Positions 9,361 through 18,951 of a DNA stretch of 34,275 bases are shown here, piece after piece (position 1 is the stretch's first letter; each line of letters starts with the position of its first letter). The notes below the pieces were generated by a model. The model was not told the DNA's origin. It saw only the letters and a program-made list of their open reading frames with translations, and did no database searches. The DNA lies in assembly GCA_009746045.1 (NCBI GenBank), contig RPFO01002079.1, forward strand, positions 95,001 through 129,275, read 5' to 3'. This DNA comes from Mesostigma viride. Lineage: Eukaryota > Streptophyta > Mesostigmatophyceae > Mesostigmatales > Mesostigmataceae. Position numbers and translations under genes: made by a program.

Positions 9361-12300
9361 CTACTGAACAGGTCTCTTCTTGGCCAAGTTCGTGAGCCGT
9401 TTCTCGACGTCTGTCGGAATGGTCAAGATGGCCTGGCGATTGTTAGCTGGGTTGACAACAATGGTGTGTTCGAACCCCGCGTCCATGCACAGGTAGCAAT
9501 TGACCAAGTTTGGCTGTTCAGGTTGGGCATCGGCGTCCATTTTGAACATCGTCGCCATACCCGGAAATCTGTCCCAGTAGCGCACCCCCACCACCCATTG
9601 TCCCTTACGGAACAACTCCCTATCGACCTTGCCGTTTCTGTCGGCCACTCGCCTCACGAAAGTAGCGGCCACCTGATAAGGCTCCTGCAAGACTTCCGCT
9701 AGCCAATATGGATGATCTGGATCGTGGGACCCATCACCAGAGTAGGACTCGACGGCAAAAATGTCTCGCAGCTTCAGTCTCCTTCCCATCATCGTCCTCT
9801 CTGCCTGTAGTCTGTTCAGTCGCGTCCCTGCGTGCCCCCCTTGTCCGTTTGGGTTCCTTTGCACTGGCTCCCCCAGTTTGTGGAGCTTCATCCGAGCACC
9901 TCCCACATTCCAGCCGTCCATGTCGGTCCACTCCTTTCGACAATCCCACCACCTTTCCTCGGCGCACGCACCGCCACAATAGCAGGAATACTGGCGCAGC
10001 ATTAAGCGCGTCACATTCGACTTGTCCATGCGCCACCAGTGCGCCTTCTTCACTCCTTTGATTTCGCCGCGCCCTGGGCTGTAAGGAAGCACCTGCGCGT
10101 CGAAGACAAGATTTGCACAAGGGAAAGTTGAAGTTACGAGACCATCGAGCTAGTTGTGTTTTATTAAGCACTCCTGATCGCCAGGACTCCAAGAACGCCC
10201 TAGAAACGACGGCCGGCGTAACTATTCCCTGAACGAGGACTGTACACTTAATTACCTCGGGGAACTCGAAGAAGTTACGCCTGGTCGTTGTGGTCCCGCC
10301 CACCGCCCCCGACGCCAGATTCTCCACCAACTGGGCGGCCGTCTGTTTGTCCTGGTTCTCTTCCCTGATGTGCCACCTCCTCAACATGCACTTCACAGTC
10401 CCACCAGCTCCATCCACCTCCCCCTTTCCGTGCTGCTCCCCAAAGTAATTCCACTCAAATGACTCCAGGTGCGGATCCTCCGTCAGCAGCCGGGCCATTT
10501 CCGCGATCACATTCCTTGACTTGAACTGCATGGAGCAATTGTCCGACCACCCAATGAAGCGCTTCACCTCTACCCCTTCTGACCGTAGTGTCGCCAGGAT
10601 TTTGAGGATAGCAAAACGGAGGGCCCGCCCGTCCCTTTTCATTCCGCCCTGTCCGATGAAGTGAAACTCCCTTCTCACGACCTTTCCCGACGCTGGATCC
10701 AAGTAGCGCACGATCCAGGGCATAAGGACGAATGTGACTGGATGCCAATACTGTGCTTGGAGATTGTGATAGGTGTAAGACTGGTAGTTCTCGGCGTAAT
10801 CTGTGTGGCATACAAGGTCCCCCACCCGCATCCTTGAGAGACATTCCTTGGAGGCGTCCGCTTGCCACCACGCGTTGAAGCAATGCTGGATGAAGTCCGG
10901 CCACTTGTCCACAATCGCCTCCTTTAGCTCCGTTGGTGTGGACTTGACGTCGACTTGCGTCAATCGCTGCCCACCAGCCTTTGCGATCTCGTCACAGTCG
11001 TCCTGCATATGCGCAATGTGCACATACAGAAAAGACATCAACTTCGACCCACCAATGACCTGTAGGAAGAAAAAAGACAGGACCTCAGGAAAAATTGAAA
11101 AAGAAACGCCTTGGGGCGCAACCACTCCACTAAAAATTACCTCTGGCCCAAGAACCTCAGGAAACATTGCTTAAGAAACGCCTTGGGGCGCAACCACTCC
11201 ACTAAAAATTACCTCTGGCCCAAGAACCTCAGGAAACATTGCAAAAGAAACGCCTTGGGGCGCAACCACTCCACTAAAAATTACCTCTGGCCCAAGAACC
11301 GCACCCGGCGGCACATCCTGCATCTCGTATCTGGTCCATGAAATCAGGTGGTTGGAAGCCTCCTCCCGTTCGCATAACATGAAGTTCCGAATTCCACACT
11401 TGGGAGCCCGGCAAGTGCCCAACACACAAGCCTTACGCCGGATCGAGCAAACCCCCAACTCCTCGCCCAGGTCATGATCGGGCACCCCTTCCTCGTCGTC
11501 CAGCACCCTCCCATGCATGGGCAGATCCTCAAGTTCGCCCTGAAAAGGCTGAACCTGCGGCCGCGACGACCCCACAGACGACCTCGAACCTCCCCCCTCC
11601 CTCATCCCCTCCACCTCACAAGTAAACTTGTTCACCCACTCTGTCGTGTGAGTGGCTTTGAAAATGGAACATGTGGGCACGGAGGACCCCACGTCGAGCT
11701 GGCTACCATGATCGCACGCGTGGCATTCAGGTCCGCACTCGCATCTGGCATGAAAAGTTGCACGAAATTTGGCCAACCCCCCAACCATGGACTGCATGGT
11801 AGTGTGGTGCTGGCATGCGCACAAGTTCCGCATTTTCCACCGCCCCTTGACGCATGCGGGCATATGCTTGCAAAAAGAAGTGTATCCCACATGAACTGTG
11901 CTCTTCTGATTCGTGCGAGGCATTGACATCCCCTCCTCCGTCTCCATAATCACCTGATTTCCCCCCCTCACGCCCTCCTCTCCCTCCACCCCCCCCCCTC
12001 CCTAGTGTCCATCCGCCGCGGTGGCTTCAACTCCGGATGGCGGGAAATGAACACTTCGTAAATCTTCGACTTGGAGACAGTATAGTAGCGCGCACCCTCC
12101 GAAAACGCTAGTGTATGTTTGTAATCCTTTCTTGTCCATTCACAATGAACATCCTTCATGTTCGGAGACGCCCGCGTCAAGTTATCATCCCTCCAGCACG
12201 CTTGTATCAGGGCAATGACTTCCGTCGGAAGCTCGTCTTTCCTCCTCCTCCTCTCTGGCGCACTCATCAAAAGGTCGTCCTCCCCTTCTTCCATTCCATC

Positions 12301-12783
12301 CCTGTGACCCCGAACAGTTGCGACAAAGCGCCTGTCAATCCCGAACGCGCGCTCCACAATCCTGTCCGGGACGCCCTCCATTGCCTTCGTAACAAGTCCA
12401 CACAAGGCCCACCTAAGCCCACGATCCTTCTCAGATGTTCCCAAGTCGCCAAAAGCCTTCTTGATGGTATCCCGAAGAGATTCCGCCCAACTTTCAGGAA
12501 GCCCGTCGTCACAGTTCTTCCTCTTCTTAATGCCGTTGCTCTCGGCCACCATGGCATTTAGTCTTGAAGCTGCGCAAGACAGAACCTCCGCGCTCATCTC
12601 TGGCGTCCTGTGGTTGTTTGCTTTCACGCGTTCCGCCATGATAGGAAAGATGTCATTGGCAATTTTGTACCCCTTGTTCTCGATGTACTTGTCGCTCCGG
12701 GGACCGCGAAGTGCAGGCTCCCGGTCGTCCTTGGACAAGGGACGCGAACCGTCGGAAACGGCCCCCCGCCCCGATTGCGCCAT
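9361..12783 (-). CDS. Putative DDE-type transposase/integrase-like protein, multi-exon gene
   Basis: Exons on the minus strand: about 12783-12000, about 11990-11285, 11059-10256 and 10092-9361 (stop TAG), roughly 1,000 codons. The start is taken at ATG 12783 (MAQSGRG); the frame is open further up but only with non-ATG starts. Exon 1 contains YYTVSKSKIYEVFISRHPEL. Exon 2 is Cys/His-rich (LCACQHH, CECGPECHACDHG), a likely zinc-binding DNA-contact region. Exon 3 holds CHTDYAENYQ, WSDNCSMQFKSRNV and GEQHGKGEVDGAGG. The acidic residues are spaced D-x85-D-x39/41-E/D, as in an RNase H-fold DDE transposase. Exon 4 contains a Cys-rich SCYCGGACAEERWWDC stretch and a C-terminal domain with YWLAEVL and WDRFPGM that may be Tudor/BAH-like. 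I recognise the motif pattern from uncharacterised transposon-like proteins in several eukaryotes, but cannot name the superfamily. One frame break near 12000 may be an intron or a lesion. Confidence 0.6.
10093..10255 (-). other. Intron (163 nt, phase 0) of the transposase-like gene
   Basis: On the minus strand the donor is CCCCGAG/GTAATTAAG and the acceptor is CGACGCGCAG/GTGCTTCC. Removing it joins ...FFEFPE to VLPYSPGRGEIKGVKK in frame. Read-through would enter a basic low-complexity frame. The intron holds one copy of the AACGACGGCCGGCGTAACT motif (about 10205), which otherwise occurs only in the repeats upstream of the gene. Confidence 0.7.
11060..11284 (-). other. Intron (225 nt, phase 0) with tandem alternative donors
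   Basis: The acceptor is CTTTTTTCTTCCTACAG/GTCATTGG, with a strong pyrimidine tract. The most upstream donor is GGGCCAGAG/GTAATTTTT at 11285/11284. Splicing gives ...GAVLGPE then VIGGSKLMSFLY in frame. Identical donors recur at 11213/11212 and 11141/11140 because the junction is inside a 72-bp repeat. A TAA at 11173-11171 blocks read-through past the second copy. Confidence 0.7.
11083..11298 (-). repeat. 72-bp minisatellite, 3 copies, spanning an exon-intron border
   Basis: Three copies with 72-bp spacing (shared ACGCCTTGGGGCGCAACCAC at 11106, 11178 and 11250), nearly identical except at TTGAAAAAG / TTGCTTAAG / TTGCAAAAG. Since 72 is a multiple of three, each copy reads VIFSGVVAPQGVSF plus FPEVLGPE in the gene's frame. 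The middle copy carries the in-frame TAA. Each copy contains CCAGAG/GTAATT. Confidence 0.93.
11900..12012 (-). other. Frame break between exons 1 and 2 of the transposase-like gene
   Basis: Exon 1 frame runs ...RHPELKPPRRMDTREGGG and stops at about 11966. Exon 2 coding starts in another frame that is closed upstream by TAG at about 12005. The break coincides with a run of ten G's on the minus strand (11989-11998). Either an indel in that homopolymer or an intron I could not place explains it. GT sites (GGC/GTGAGG, CAG/GTGATT) lie nearby, but no donor-acceptor pair I tried restored phase. Confidence 0.5.
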
Positions 12784-12928
12784 CAGACTTTGGTCAGACG
12801 GCAGCTGATTTTTTTCGCCTCTTAATCCCGCGGCACCGAAAGCCCTGAGGATGAGTAATGATAAATAATCACCATTAAAGACACGACGAAAACGATGGGC
12901 ATCAAACAAGAACGACAAGCGTCATTAA

Positions 12929-13490
12929 TAACGCCGGCCGGCGCAACTGGATACATGTAAACCATACAAAAGTGATTTTATGAAACACATACAGTTTGTC
13001 ATTAATAACGACGGCCGGCGTAACTCGGGCGCAATTAAAAACCATTAAGAAGCAACTCAGGATATGCAGGCAGAAATCCTTCAGGTGTAAAAAAGATGTA
13101 CAAACACACTTTTGGTAATGGGGCCTGATTGCGCAACTGCAAGATACCATTGGAAACGCCGGCCGGCGCAACTGGATGCATGTACATAAACCATACAAAA
13201 GTGATTTGCACAAAACCCCTACAATTTGTCATGAGTAACGACGGCCGGCGTAACTCGGTTGCATTTGAAAACCACAAAGAAGCAACTCAGGTAGTGAAGG
13301 CGGAAATCCCAGAGGTGATAAAATGTTCACCAACACAAAATGTTGATAAGCGTGCAAGCTTTTGCAAATGCGCGCAAGATACCATTGGAAACGCCGGCCG
13401 GCGCAACTGGAACACCAAAACAAAAAACTTGATTTGCACGAAACCCATTCAGTTCGTCATGGATAACGACGGCCGGCGCAACTTCATGGC
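12929..13490. repeat. 226-235 bp tandem repeat (about 2.4 copies) with GGCCGGC palindromes
   Basis: Copies start at about 12930, 13156 and 13391. Each has AACGCCGGCCGGCGCAACTG (core CGCCGGCCGGCG is a perfect 12-bp palindrome) and, 76-83 bp later, AACGACGGCCGGCGTAACTC or a close variant (13008, 13238, 13466). Between the motifs are conserved ACATGTA-AACCATACAAAAGTGATT and GAAGCAACTCAGG blocks. The array lies directly upstream of the minus-strand transposase-like gene, within about 150 bp of its ATG. It could be promoter repeats or transposase-binding subterminal repeats. Confidence 0.85.
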
Positions 13491-13901
13491 ACTCACCACT
13501 TTCACCAAATGCCATGTCGCCATTATATTGAGGAAAGCGAAGTATGCCCACTTAAAGCTGTGGTCTGCAGAACATTGACACAAAATATGCATGGTATTTC
13601 AAGCAATGAATGCTATGTGTCAGGCATCAATGTCTTTATTGTATCCAAATGTGGTTAGGACGGAGGTTTACATTGGTTGCTATTTTAAGACAATGGCGTA
13701 TAACCAAACATTGCACACACTCAAGAGTGTACTTATGCTGAACTGGAAAGGAACAATAAACCCCAATAAGGTAGATATTTTTCTTTTACATTTTAATTTT
13801 TTATATACTAGTTTATATAATATTATATTATATTAATTATATTATGCTATATTATGTTATATGAAATAACATTAAAATTAACATAAAATTAAATTTATAC
13901 A
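13491..13901. other. AT-rich spacer, no gene
   Basis: Small plus frame 13591-13836 has no recognisable domain. From 13795 to 13895 the DNA is almost pure A+T with TATATTA-type steps. It is the insertion context of the TTAA element that follows, and resembles the TTATAGTATATTATATA on that element's other side. Confidence 0.5.
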
Positions 13902-13918
13902 TTAACTCGTCGTCTGTC

Positions 13919-13950
13919 CCAACTCAGTCCTAATAATAGGACTGAGTTGG
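13919..13950. repeat. Hairpin, 14-bp arms, loop ATAA
   Basis: CCAACTCAGTCCTA, loop ATAA, TAGGACTGAGTTGG: perfect arms placed directly inside the left terminal repeat of the TTAA element. Confidence 0.92.
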
Positions 13951-14270
13951 CCTTTTTCAACCGTGTGTAGTGACTAGGTAGGGGGTCCATCCAAGATGCT
14001 TAGATGTGGGTCTATGGAGTATTTGATGTCCTCTTGCTGGCAAAAATACTACATCAGTGAAAACTTGACCCAAACTCCTAAAAATTACATGGATGTATGG
14101 CACCGTCGGCGAATTTGCATTTTTGTGTGGAAGCATGAGTGGCAAAAATTGAATAAATTCCATATGCATGTTTAAAAAATACAGGCATGTAAACAATATA
14201 GTTCTTGACCTGTGGCAAAAAACTGGACTCAATTTGGCCACTGGCACTGCCTGAAACACGCCAAATACTG

Positions 14271-14292
14271 CCAGTCCTATACATAGGACTGG
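14271..14292. repeat. Hairpin, 10-bp arms, 2-nt centre
   Basis: CCAGTCCTAT, AC, ATAGGACTGG: perfect arms sharing AGTCCTA/TAGGACT with the terminal hairpins of the same element. May mark an older internal end. Confidence 0.9.
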
Positions 14293-15560
14293 GCCATGCT
14301 AGCAATTTGCAAGCATGTAAGTGCGGTCATACTACATAGAAGCGTGGCCACAAACCATGTCAATCAGCCCATTTCCCTTCAGGCATAATAGGAAAACATA
14401 CTTGCATCATCATATTGCAGTTATATTGTACCTTAGTATGTGTGAAAGCCTATGCATACATGTAGGGAATGCGTATGGATACGTAGCTACAAAGGGATGT
14501 ATTATAAGTAATAACCACCGATGTAATGGGTAGGTTAGTCACATTTAATTGTTCTTTACAAGAATGGACATGGATAAAACTGTATTACCTTGCCATGACA
14601 TGGCCAAGATACCTGCTGGCACATGATGACAGTGGTTTATCACCAAGATTTTTCACTCACCCGTATAAGCTTGACAGTACCCTTGACGCAGTCCATGACC
14701 ACACAATCATGCAGTATGAACATAGCAAGAGAATAACTAACATCTATGAAAGTGTTTTAACCCATTCAGCACCTAAAACCTTGTACAGCCACGCTACGGT
14801 AAGGCAAGTGCCTGGTAAGATCATCTAAAAAGATGGTTTTAGAGAGGGGCAGGCAACGGTCAAGAAAGAGCAGCAAGACTCAAAACTGACAGCGCATCGC
14901 AAGCTTAAACTCATGTAAGAATACCAAGAAACGATGAAGCAGCGATATTCCAGCTTTACCTGGCACGGCTGGCGTTACCTTGGCCCAGGCGGTGCCTGCA
15001 AAAGTGGCACTTTGCGGCACACAAACCATGACGTGACAGAGTGGTCGAAATCATCAAATCTTTACTGCCACTAGACTTAATCTACGACAATACATGATAA
15101 AGGGTAGAAAGAAACCTATAAACCCTCCGATTCGACCCGGGAATCAATTGTAGTAATCCATTCCGTCGACCTGCCTAATCGCAGATTTTTCCAGCAAGAA
15201 CAGTGCCGACACCCAGTAAATCGCATCCCCGCGAGGTTAAAATACACTTGTATCATCTTTAGGACATAAAAAATCTATTTCCTTGGTTTGGCCCGCAAAA
15301 TCGTCCGAAAACGTAAACTGCACGCATGGGCGCAAGCCGCCATGGCTAGGTCGTGCATTTCCGGAACTCACGTTTCGCGTGAAAATGTACCCTTACCACC
15401 TGTACTTTGACCGTACATTTAGCCGCCCAAACAAAATCCAAAAAAATCGCAAAAATATGTCCCAGAAAGGTCATTTCACCTAGTATTTGAATAAATTTTG
15501 AGAAAATTTTTCTGCCAAATATTCCGACCGGGGCGAATTTTCTACAAAACCTCAAAATTA

Positions 15561-15607
15561 GGTCCTAAAATTAGGACTGAGTTGAACTCAGTCCTAAAAT
15601 TAGGACC
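15561..15607. repeat. Large hairpin at right end of the TTAA element
   Basis: Two 23-nt arms around a single G, the left starting GGTCCTAAAATTAGGACTGA and the right ending CCTAAAATTAGGACC. They pair except at two positions in the AAATT segment. Within each arm, GGTCCTAA/TTAGGAC is itself palindromic, so alternative folds are possible. Confidence 0.88.
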
Positions 15608-15658
15608 AGGGACAGACGACGAGTTAATTATAGTATATTATATAACAAGAAAAAAGTG

Positions 15659-15688
15659 GGGGAGGGGGGGCTATCGCCCCCCCTCCCC
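15659..15688 (-). terminator. Terminal GC hairpin of array unit A
   Basis: GGGGAGGGGGGG, loop CTATCG, then the exact 12-nt complement. It lies 14 nt inside the unit boundary. In Helitrons such a hairpin marks the 3' end where rolling-circle transfer terminates, which is the role proposed here. Equivalents lie at 19751-19779 (one G fewer), 24211-24240, 28674-28690, 29405-29421, 33501-33517 and 34252-34268; the last four have arms GGGCCCC/GGGGCCC and a 3-nt loop. Confidence 0.6.
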
Positions 15689-16679
15689 GACTTGAGAGGA
15701 CGTGACTCGCCGCTAGCGGCCCAGAGGCCGATAGTCGACCTTCTGGGCGCCAACCGCACCGGCCCGCGCGACGCGCCAAGACCCTTCCACGGAGGACGCG
15801 CGAGCGGACGATTCCGACCGGGACGAACCGCCGCCGTGCGCCACGCGCAACGGACCCTTCCCCGTGAACACCGTGGAAGCTCTCCGACTAGCGTGAGATA
15901 CTTGGAAATTTCGTCACGTTCGTATCGAAAATGAAATTTCTGACAAATTTGTCAGCTCGGACGGAACCACAATGAATTTCAGCATACCATTCGATACAAC
16001 AATGATATTTCGGCGTCGGATACTTGGAAATTTTGTTACGTTCGTATCGCCAGTGAAATTCTGACAAATTTTATCCTGAACTATTTCGCATCATAACATG
16101 ACTCCGTTGGGAGATCATCATGTAGCACTGGCTAACATATTCCCTTGCTGGATGGATGGAGGTAGGTGAAGAATTAAACCTTTTTGAATGACCTTATTTG
16201 TCTAATTGTAATTGCCTAGCACAGTCTACCTAGAGGAGGGCCCTGATTGGCACAATTGTGGCCATGTACGTAATTATGCTACATGTCGTACATGATCTCC
16301 CCACTAGTCATGTTATAATTTAATTTCATTTTAATGCTAGCATGCCTTGTTGCATGCCCTCAAAGCTAAAATTGTTTATCACATGCAGAGAGAGCCCGCA
16401 CAATGAATTTCAGCGTACCATTCATTAATTAATTATACCATGCGATATACTTTACAGATATTTCGCTGTCAAATACTTCGAAATTTGGGTACTGCTTTTT
16501 GCAAGCCAGCCATAAGGACCAAACACTCCCATGCAAACTCCCATTTTCATCATTAATTAATATTCATTGAGTGGCAATCCTTTCATTCCTTTGTTCACAC
16601 ATGCACCATCCGTCATTCCCATTATTAAATTGAAAAAATTAAATCATAGCATGACTCCGTGGTGCCCACTATGACTTCA

Positions 16680-18005
16680 TGGGGGGGGCTGGCATGCTTG
16701 CGTGGGTGTGGGGGGGCCTCGCATGCGTGCGTGGGTGTGGGGGGGGGCTCGCATGCGTGCGTGGGTGTGGGGGGGAGTGGCATGCATGCGTGGGTGTGGT
16801 GGGTGGCTGGCATGCATAAGTGGGGTTAGGGGGGGCTGGCACGCGTGTGTGGGTTCGTGGGGTGGCTGCCATGCGTGCGTGGGTGTGTGGGGTGGCTGGC
16901 ATGCGTACGTGGGTGTGGGGGGTGGCTGGCATGCATAAGTGGGTTTGTGATGGGCTGGCATGCGTGCGTGGGTTGGTGGGGTGGCTGGCATGCATGCGTG
17001 CATGTGGGGGGTCGCTGGCATGCATGCGTGGGTTTGTGGGGTAGCTGGCATGCAGGCGTGGGTGTGGGAGGGGCTGGCATGCATGCGTGGGTGTGGGGGG
17101 TGGCTGGCATGCATGCCTGCATGTGGGGTGGGGCTGGCATGCGTGCGTGGGTGTGTGGGGGGGCTCGCATGCGTGCGTGGGTGTGGGGGGGGCTCGCATG
17201 CGTGCGTGGGTGTGGGGGGGAGTGGCATGCATGCGTGGGTGTGGTGGGGGGCTGCCATGCATGCGTGGGGTTAGGGGGGGGCTGGCACGCGTGTGTGGGT
17301 TGGTGGGGTGGCTGGCATGCGTGCGTGGGTGTGTGGGGGGCTCGCATGCGTGCGTGGGTGTGTGGGGGGGCTCGCATGCGTGCGTGGGTGTGGGGGGGAG
17401 TGGCATGCATGCGTGGGTGTGGTGGGGGGCTACCATGCATGCGTGGGGTTAGGGGGTCGCTGGCATGCATGCGTGGGTTTGTGGGGTAGCTGGCATGCGG
17501 GCGTGGGTGTGGGAGGGGCTGGCATGCATGCGTGGGTGTGGGGGGTGGCTGGCATGCATGCCTGCATGTGGGGTAGGGCTGGCATGCGTGCGTGGGTGTG
17601 GGGGGGGCTGCCATGCGTGTGTCGGGGGCTGGCATGCGTGGGTGGTTGGCGGGGGAGTGGCATGCATGCGTGGGTGTGGTGGGGAGCTGCCATGCATGCG
17701 TGGTTTTAAGGGGGGGCTGGCACGCGTGCGTGGGTTCGTGGGGTGGCTGCCATGCGTGCGTGGGGGTGGGGGGTGGCTGGCATGCGTAAGTGGCTGTGGG
17801 GGTTGCTGGAATGCATAAGTGGGTTGTGGGGTGGCTGGCATGCGTGCGTGGGTGTGGGGGTGGCTGGCATGCGTGCGTGGATTGGTGGGGTGGCTGGCAT
17901 GCATGCGGGCATGTGGGGGGTGGCTGGAATCCATGCGTGGGTTTGTGGGGTATAGCTAACATGTGTGCGTGGGTGTGGGAGGGGCTGGCATGCATGCGTT
18001 GGTTG
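16680..18005 (+). repeat. ~30-bp G-rich minisatellite in unit A (about 44 copies)
   Basis: The consensus GGCTGGCATGCGTGCGTGGG plus TGTGGGGGGT (period ~30) varies by ATGCATGCG, CATAAGTGG and GGTTCGTGG types in a higher-order order. G-runs lie on the plus strand, and GCATGCGTGCGTG is alternating purine-pyrimidine. All six frames are open over long stretches (His/Pro/Thr/Ala or Trp/Gly/Met/Cys peptides); these are repeat artefacts. Confidence 0.96.
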
Positions 18006-18465
18006 ACATGCCATGGATGAAAAACGCCAAGAAGAGTATATGGCCCCGCTGCCACCAAAAATCACCTGGTTGATCAACCAAGGGGATAGCCTGCACAGTG
18101 AGACACAAACACAGCAGACCCAGCAAAGCAAAATTCAGGTTGTAAGCGAGTGGAGATTACTTTTGACATGCTTGATGAAGAAATATATAACACACCTTCT
18201 ATTGTCACACCTTCTATAAACAAATGGTTGATTGATCACCTTATACACCACGTAAACATGCTACCAGACGCGCTCTTCAGTCCAGTCAAAATCCACGTGC
18301 GAAGCAAGTCAGCTTACGCAGAAAGCACCATGAATGTCAGCCAGTACAGCAGTAAATGACGCCCCAAACCCGTGACCAGGCAAGCATCCAGAGGGGCTTT
18401 CACCGCCCAGTATATTCCAGAAAAAAGCATCACAGATCCTTGGGCAACGGACGTTCACACAGGAC

Positions 18466-18846
18466 ATGCGAAGGACCATGAAGATGGCGTCCTGCACGGC
18501 TAATCTGCGTTTTTAAAAACCCTTGCTACGCTATGTCTTTGCTGCGACTAGGTGGATTCGGCGAAATGGAAAGAACGCAACCATGAAAATGCATCAGAAA
18601 GAGAGCAGGTACTACCCCGGTCATCGAAACAAACGCCTCACCATCGGCATCGCCGGTTACGTCCCGTGGCAAAAAATCCAGCGTTCTTTCCAATATGATG
18701 TGGCGACAGCAGAAGCTCGTTGGCCACACCCCAAGCCTTCCACGAACAGCAAACCGATTTCACTAGGCACCCAATACGTAAAGCAGTTAAGCATGATACT
18801 ACAATACCTAAATCTACAACGACATTCCATTTCCAGGTCGCCATAG
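18466..18846 (+). pseudogene. Broken copy of the small conserved array ORF (unit A)
   Basis: Homologous to the 126-codon frames at 22938-23318 and 27401-27781. Here the segment 18503-18519 reads TCTGCGTTTTTAAAAA in place of AAGAAAATAAAACGCAGA, which introduces TAA and breaks the frame. Downstream codons (LLRYVFAATRWIRRNGKN onward) are intact except for two substitutions. Confidence 0.4.
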
Positions 18847-18939
18847 CGACACGGACCTCTCCCACGCAGGTATCACTCCGTTGACGCACCTCCAGCTCAT
18901 AAAATTTCGCACTTGCTCTTCAAACATAAAATTTTGACG

Positions 18940-18951
18940 TATAAAACCATG
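18940..18951 (+). promoter_or_regulatory. Conserved TATAAAA next to an ATG
   Basis: TATAAAA-CC-ATG, conserved at 23415, 27878 and, in the second family, at 32607-32619 (TATAAAA-GCC-ATG). The ATG opens a peptide with HSPSQF...LPSPAS in family 1 and HSPSRF...PPSPAS in unit E. The TATA is too close to the ATG to drive a transcript containing it, so a promoter role would be for something starting further right. Confidence 0.3.

Larger units (their letters stand above)
13902..15627. mobile_element. Non-autonomous DNA element with TTAA flanks and 15-bp terminal inverted repeats
   Basis: The left end reads TTAA-CTCGTCGTCTGTCCC (13902-13920) and the right end GGGACAGACGACGAG-TTAA (15609-15627), a perfect 15-bp inverted pair flanked by the same TTAA. 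TTAA duplication is the hallmark of piggyBac-type insertion, although the tip (CTCG) is not the usual CCY of that superfamily. Subterminal AACTCAGTCCTA sequences also occur at both ends. The 1.73-kb interior has only short frames (14321-14533, 14526-14828) without a domain, so transposition would need a transposase from elsewhere. Confidence 0.7.

Noticed and set aside
9734-10254. Continuation of the transposase exon 3 frame to a 477-codon ORF
   Set aside because: Past 10256 the frame becomes low-complexity Arg/Glu sequence antisense to the real exon 4; the GT-AG intron 10255-10093 gives a better product.
14940-15160. tRNA-like sequence (GATTCGACCCGGG near 15130)
   Set aside because: No matching acceptor, D or anticodon arms could be folded around it.
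15656-15934. Arg/Pro-rich plus frame of ~90 codons repeated in units A, B and C
   Set aside because: It starts inside the terminal GC hairpin, and its conservation simply follows near-identical unit duplication; no domain.
16680-18005. CRISPR-like array of ~30-bp repeats
   Set aside because: No unique spacers; the repeats are contiguous and degenerate, in a eukaryotic mobile-element context.
16625-18058. Long His/Pro/Thr/Ala-rich minus frames (up to 410 codons) and Trp/Gly/Met/Cys-rich plus frames, also at 21105-22603 and 25566-27066
   Set aside because: Artefacts of the ~30-bp minisatellite; the peptides simply repeat with the DNA and open frames exist in all phases.
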